DNA from: Tigriopus japonicus
Lineage: Eukaryota > Arthropoda > Copepoda > Harpacticoida > Harpacticidae
Direction of reading: 5' to 3'
NCBI GenBank assembly: GCA_010645155.1
Contig: JAAGOF010000291.1
Span: 162,384 to 226,383 of the forward strand
DNA length: 64,000 bases
Shown: positions 59,864 through 64,000 of the stretch, piece by piece
Position numbering within the stretch: position 1 is the first letter of the stretch
Layout of the letters: the number at the start of each line of letters is the position of its first letter
The notes under the pieces: model-generated
What the model saw: the letters and a program-made list of their open reading frames with translations, nothing else
Database searches by the model: none
Told to the model about the DNA's origin: nothing
Program-made: the position numbers and the translations under genes

Positions 59864-62800
59864 CTGTAAAGAGAGGTAAAAAAACATTCAAATGAGTTGT
59901 ATAGTTTCGTGGTACAGTCTATTGAGGAAAGCCAGTGTTCAAAAGAAAAATGTTCCTTGGAATTTATCACCTTGTGTTTCTGGTTGATAATTTTCTCTTG
60001 ATTCCCTTTGCGTATATGCTCAGAAATTGAGTTATCGTTTTAAGACTAATCTATGACTAGCAAATGACCTATTGGGAGAGTAGATTGTGACGCAATGAAA
60101 CAGTCTTTCTGGAGTTGAAAAGCCAACCATTATTTTCTCATTTAGAGGAAAGTTGTCGAATGTCCCAAGTCGGCAAAATGAAAATGATTTGCCAACTCAG
60201 GATTTTTCAACCTTGAAGGCAGCATCCAACAGGCATGGGGTGCTCAAAAATAAGCGATCTCGTTTCAAATTGAAGGCGAGAATGAAGTTTGCTCTCGAGG
60301 TCTCGATTTCAGGCATCCAAGGTCTCTTATTCTGTGGTTCTCTGTACCAATCTGAGGCCATTGGAAGGAACTGAGCCCACCAATGGAGGGTAACTGGTAT
60401 CATGGTTGAGACCGGCAAGAGAGAAAGAGAGGGTCTTTGGTGGCAAACCCACCCACTCGGGCAAACTTTTGTCAGGTTTAGTCTAAGTTATGGGTTTTCG
60501 CTTAGGGAAAAATTTCAGGGACCAACTTTCGTGGTTTCCGTTATGAATAAAGTTTTTTCCTTTGGGATGCATGCAAATGAAGTGGACTCGAACGCCATGT
60601 ACAACCTAACGTGCATGGCGAAAACTGCAATGGACGACCTGATCTTAGGCCTCATTGTTTTCCAAAACTTGGTTGTCTTCCTGTTCGCCGGGTTTCCCTT
60701 GAAACTGGGGAGAAAAACCTCAATGCAAAATCCTCCAAGCTTAGTGAAGAAGACATTGAAATCTCTTGCTCGTAAACCTCTCGGTGGTCAACCATGATTC
60801 GGTCCATTCTTTTTTTCCGAGTCTCAAGCTTGTCCCACGACGTCTTCGACTACCATCACCATCGCCATGTGGGTGGAAGTGGAGTAGTCTGTGACAGTCA
60901 TATAACTTGGGAATAGTGGGACAGGAAACAAATGTAATGAAACGGCCTCCCTTCTCTCTCTTTCTCTAGATGGGACAAGAACAAGACGAAGAAAAAGAAG
61001 ATGAACATTTCATTTCGTGTGGATGGACCTCAGATCCCAGACCCACGACACACACAAAATCCTGAAATCAAGTTATGAGGGTCATCCCTAAGACAAAAGG
61101 CTTGTACTTTAGGTTTTTATTGTCTCTGAAGAAGGGAATAAAACGAGAGGGGCGGTCGGTTTTTTGAACTGATCGTCGAGAGTACGGAAGTTTCTCAAGA
61201 GTACATGAAGACTGCTCGATGTCTTATTCATGAATTTCTAGCGACATAAAATTGTTCTTTTGGGGTGGGATATGCCAGTCAAATACCAAAATTTGGTGTA
61301 GAAACAAGCGAGCCTCAAAAAAAAGAAGAAAAATGGGTCTAAGAATAAGAAGAAGGAGTAATCAGGTGGTTGTTAAGAGGATTCCTGCTCGTAACACAAG
61401 TCCAATTAAGTTAATTACAATGTTCCATGTCCCACATATCTTCTTCCCTTGGTGGTTTGCTTCACTTGCTCCCAGGGCGTTAGAACATTAGGATGACTTC
61501 TTGGCAAGAAAAAGCGGAAGAAACCAAATGATCTCAAGGCGTTGGATCCAACACAAGGACATCCCCCATATCATCTCCGTTAACTAGCCATTACTCTCTT
61601 TAGAACGTGTAAAACTGGTACACCAACAGGGTCTTTATACGAAGTAATCTTCGCAAATAGACACCACCAAAAGCCACGTGTGTGAGTGTGAGACGGCGCT
61701 AATCATCATAAATATCCCTAGCATTCATCTCCAACTTTTTTTCTTCTTCCCCTCGGAGACGAATAAACAAACAAATTCCTATTTAGCCGGTTCGGGTTGT
61801 GTAAGGCACACCAAACCATCAGCAAACCACCACCAGACAAGCTTGAGCAACTGTTTATGTACGTACGAGAGGGTTTGGTTGGAACATGGAACATGCAAGC
61901 TCGTTAGTTTTCATCAGAGTTTCTCTTTTTTTCTGGTATTTCTTAACCAATAGGTGAATGGAATAACAACGAAAACTCAAACAAAAAAGAGCAATTTCAA
62001 GACTGCAGTATTACACCAACCATTAGAGCTCTTAGTCTTAGGAGCTAAGGCAAACCTAGAAGCCTCAAACCACAAACATCATACTGGTCTCGCAACTTTG
62101 CCTGGTCTTTCAAAACTAACTTAAACTTCAGATCCTCTCAACAAACCATTTGTTCATTTCTACAATTTAACCTCCCAAATGCAGTGTTATTACCCCATCC
62201 AAGTTGTCCCAGGGTGGTTCTCCAATGCAACGCTCGAGGGTTGGCTAAAAAATGTGCTGAGGGAACTCCTAATTTGGACAAATTAGTTACACCCCAGCAT
62301 TCCAGATGCTTACTCAAAATGGCTTAGCGAGGATTTGCTAAGAAAAACAAGGAAGGGGAGGGAGAGTTTGGTTCCATCGGCACCCTCGTAAGTCTAAATC
62401 CACTCACTACAATGTGTATGTATTTTTCAACAGATTTACCGGAGCTTCTGACACCCAGCTCATCAACATACATGGAGAAGGACAGGTTGGAATTAGACCA
62501 TCTCATTGTTGGAACACGCGGTATCATGCACTCAACAACAATTGGCCAGTGACACGAGATCGTTCGGCCGGGAAGTGTATTCTTAACAAGATTTCTAAAG
62601 TCTCGCTTGGAGACCACGTGCTTCTTACCATTATTGTATTGGTGTGCTTAACAATTTGATGAGAATTCGAAAGTGTGCAGGATCTCGAGGGACCACTAGG
62701 GCATCTTCATTAGGTAGTCTAGGGATCCCGGGGATCAAAGAGGGATCACATGTGAGTGAGGATCAGGTTCAATCTTTTGCGAAGCAATCCCACTTCCTTC

Positions 62801-64000
62801 CTCTTCTTCAATCTTCAATGGAGAGCACCTCAACAACGATGGTGATATAACACTCTTTGCAAACCTAATTCTTTTTGGTTAAAGTAATTGAGAGTGGGAA
62901 AGGAACGCTCAGTGGATAGGACTCGGTCATAACGAAATGTCCTGAAGCATCGTTCATCTCAAGATGTTATCAATCTCGAGATGTCTTAACCTCTCCAAGT
63001 CCTCCTTCGTTCCCTCCCCTCAAATACAACAATGTGTACCTCTGACAGAGGGGAAAATCCTGAGAAGGCTTTTTCTCCTTGTCCCTCCACTATTTTCTTC
63101 TTAAAGCTAGGACTAGAAAATTGGTCCCCACAGCTGGGACAACACACTTGAACGATATTTTTTTTGTCAGATGAATCAACCAAGTAATCGGCGAATATTT
63201 GCTAAATTTAAGGATTTTGGAGAACGGTTTTGCTATCTATTTATGCATTTTCTGAGAAAAACATAACGCGTGGGTGGTTTCGGTAAAATGACATGGTTTT
63301 GCATTTTCGTGAGACTACACTTTAAAGTTTGGCTACAATGCACTTTTCGGGCGGTCGAAACTTGTTCCGACCATTGTGCGAACCATTTTTCGTCTCTTTT
63401 GAACGTAAGTTCAAAGATGTCTTTGTTGTAAATACCCAACTTTGAGGGCCTTAATTGCTGCCCAAAATAAAGGGAAAAAGTAGGTTGACAAGTTTCAAAT
63501 TTCGACTCGAATGTCCCTGCAAACCACCGTGGGAAAGGTCGCCAGTGTTCCCTCGACACAACAACCATCATAAAGTGAGAAAATCACCTCCGCAGCGATT
63601 TAGAAATTGCTTTTTCCTCTTTTTGGATGGTGAGTGTCACCAAAGTTTGCCGGTTCTGCTGCCACCAGTTCAGTACCATCTATGCTCCTTGGGGATCCCT
63701 CCCCAAAGAGCGGATGAAAGAAAGGAATCTCAGTACAAACCACGCACAAACTGGAGGTAATTGCTAAAAAGCTCTTTGAGTAAACATCACCCATCCACAC
63801 CCTCAGAATGCAGCCACAAGTTTAGGTGGCTAACAATGGAACAATGTACGTTCAGTGCATTGAATTCCATCCAAGTCTGTAGATTTGGAACTTTTCACCA
63901 CCGGAGGAAAAAAGAGACTTTACCCACATGAATTGTTCCAAAGTCCATCCCGAATGAATCTGTCTCCCACCCTGTTCCAAAGGGGGTCCTTTCTCGGCGA
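59864..64000. other. Upstream of the first traced Side-like exon
   Basis: The exon encoding the signal peptide must lie on this side or beyond the window. I looked on the minus strand for an ATG followed by a hydrophobic run and a GT donor in the right phase and found no convincing candidate. An open plus-strand frame at 60,402-60,797 has no protein features. TGTACGTA occurs at 61,858. Confidence 0.45.

Noticed and set aside
60402..60797. 131-codon open frame on the plus strand
   Set aside because: A short hydrophobic patch only; no family resemblance and on the wrong strand for the missing signal-peptide exon.

Overview
This is eukaryotic nuclear DNA. Genes are split by GT-AG introns, and the only recognisable proteins are animal ones: ZCCHC9, CRIPT, SLU7, and an immunoglobulin/fibronectin receptor of the Sidestep family, known from arthropods as partners of Beat proteins. 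An arthropod is the best reading. A crustacean such as a copepod is a guess from the mix of compact housekeeping genes and long AT-rich gaps; no sequence here fixes the species.

Layout. 1-5,340 is AT-rich and gene-poor. It carries a non-autonomous hAT element (3,361-4,621) with a perfect 8-bp target duplication and, before it, a strong 65-bp-arm palindrome. ZCCHC9 lies at 5,341-6,564 (minus, one exon). 6,565-9,970 is intergenic with a second hAT-type element (8,338-9,255) that holds a cluster of GGTCA half-sites, followed by a tandem CGGATT-type repeat. 9,973-13,973 (plus) is a five- or six-exon gene for a roughly 1,070-residue chromatin-type protein with an MBD/TAM-like domain, a PHD finger, an F-box and leucine-rich repeats. 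15,101-17,388 (plus) holds CRIPT and SLU7 only 83 bp apart. 17,774-18,240 (minus) is a two-exon gene for a 114-residue protein I do not recognise. 18,241-21,658 is AT-rich and empty of recognisable genes.

From 59,863 down to 21,659 the minus strand carries one large Sidestep-like gene. I traced thirteen exons whose phases all join. They encode 1,140 residues: five Ig domains, one FN3 domain, one transmembrane helix and a long cytoplasmic tail ending in a PDZ-ligand-like ESRV. The signal-peptide exon was not found. Its introns contain a 178-bp hAT MITE (38,579-38,756), simple repeats and several copies of the octamer TGTACGTA.

The left third is a housekeeping cluster for RNA and chromatin work: ribosome/RNA zinc-knuckle protein, splicing factor, ubiquitin-ligase-type adaptor. 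The right two thirds is one neuronal cell-surface gene. I see no bacterial-type system, CRISPR array, rRNA or credible tRNA. The most unusual items are the MBD-PHD-F-box-LRR protein, a perfect hairpin that places a splice donor in its loop, the CRIPT-SLU7 pair that looks operon-like, and the hAT elements.
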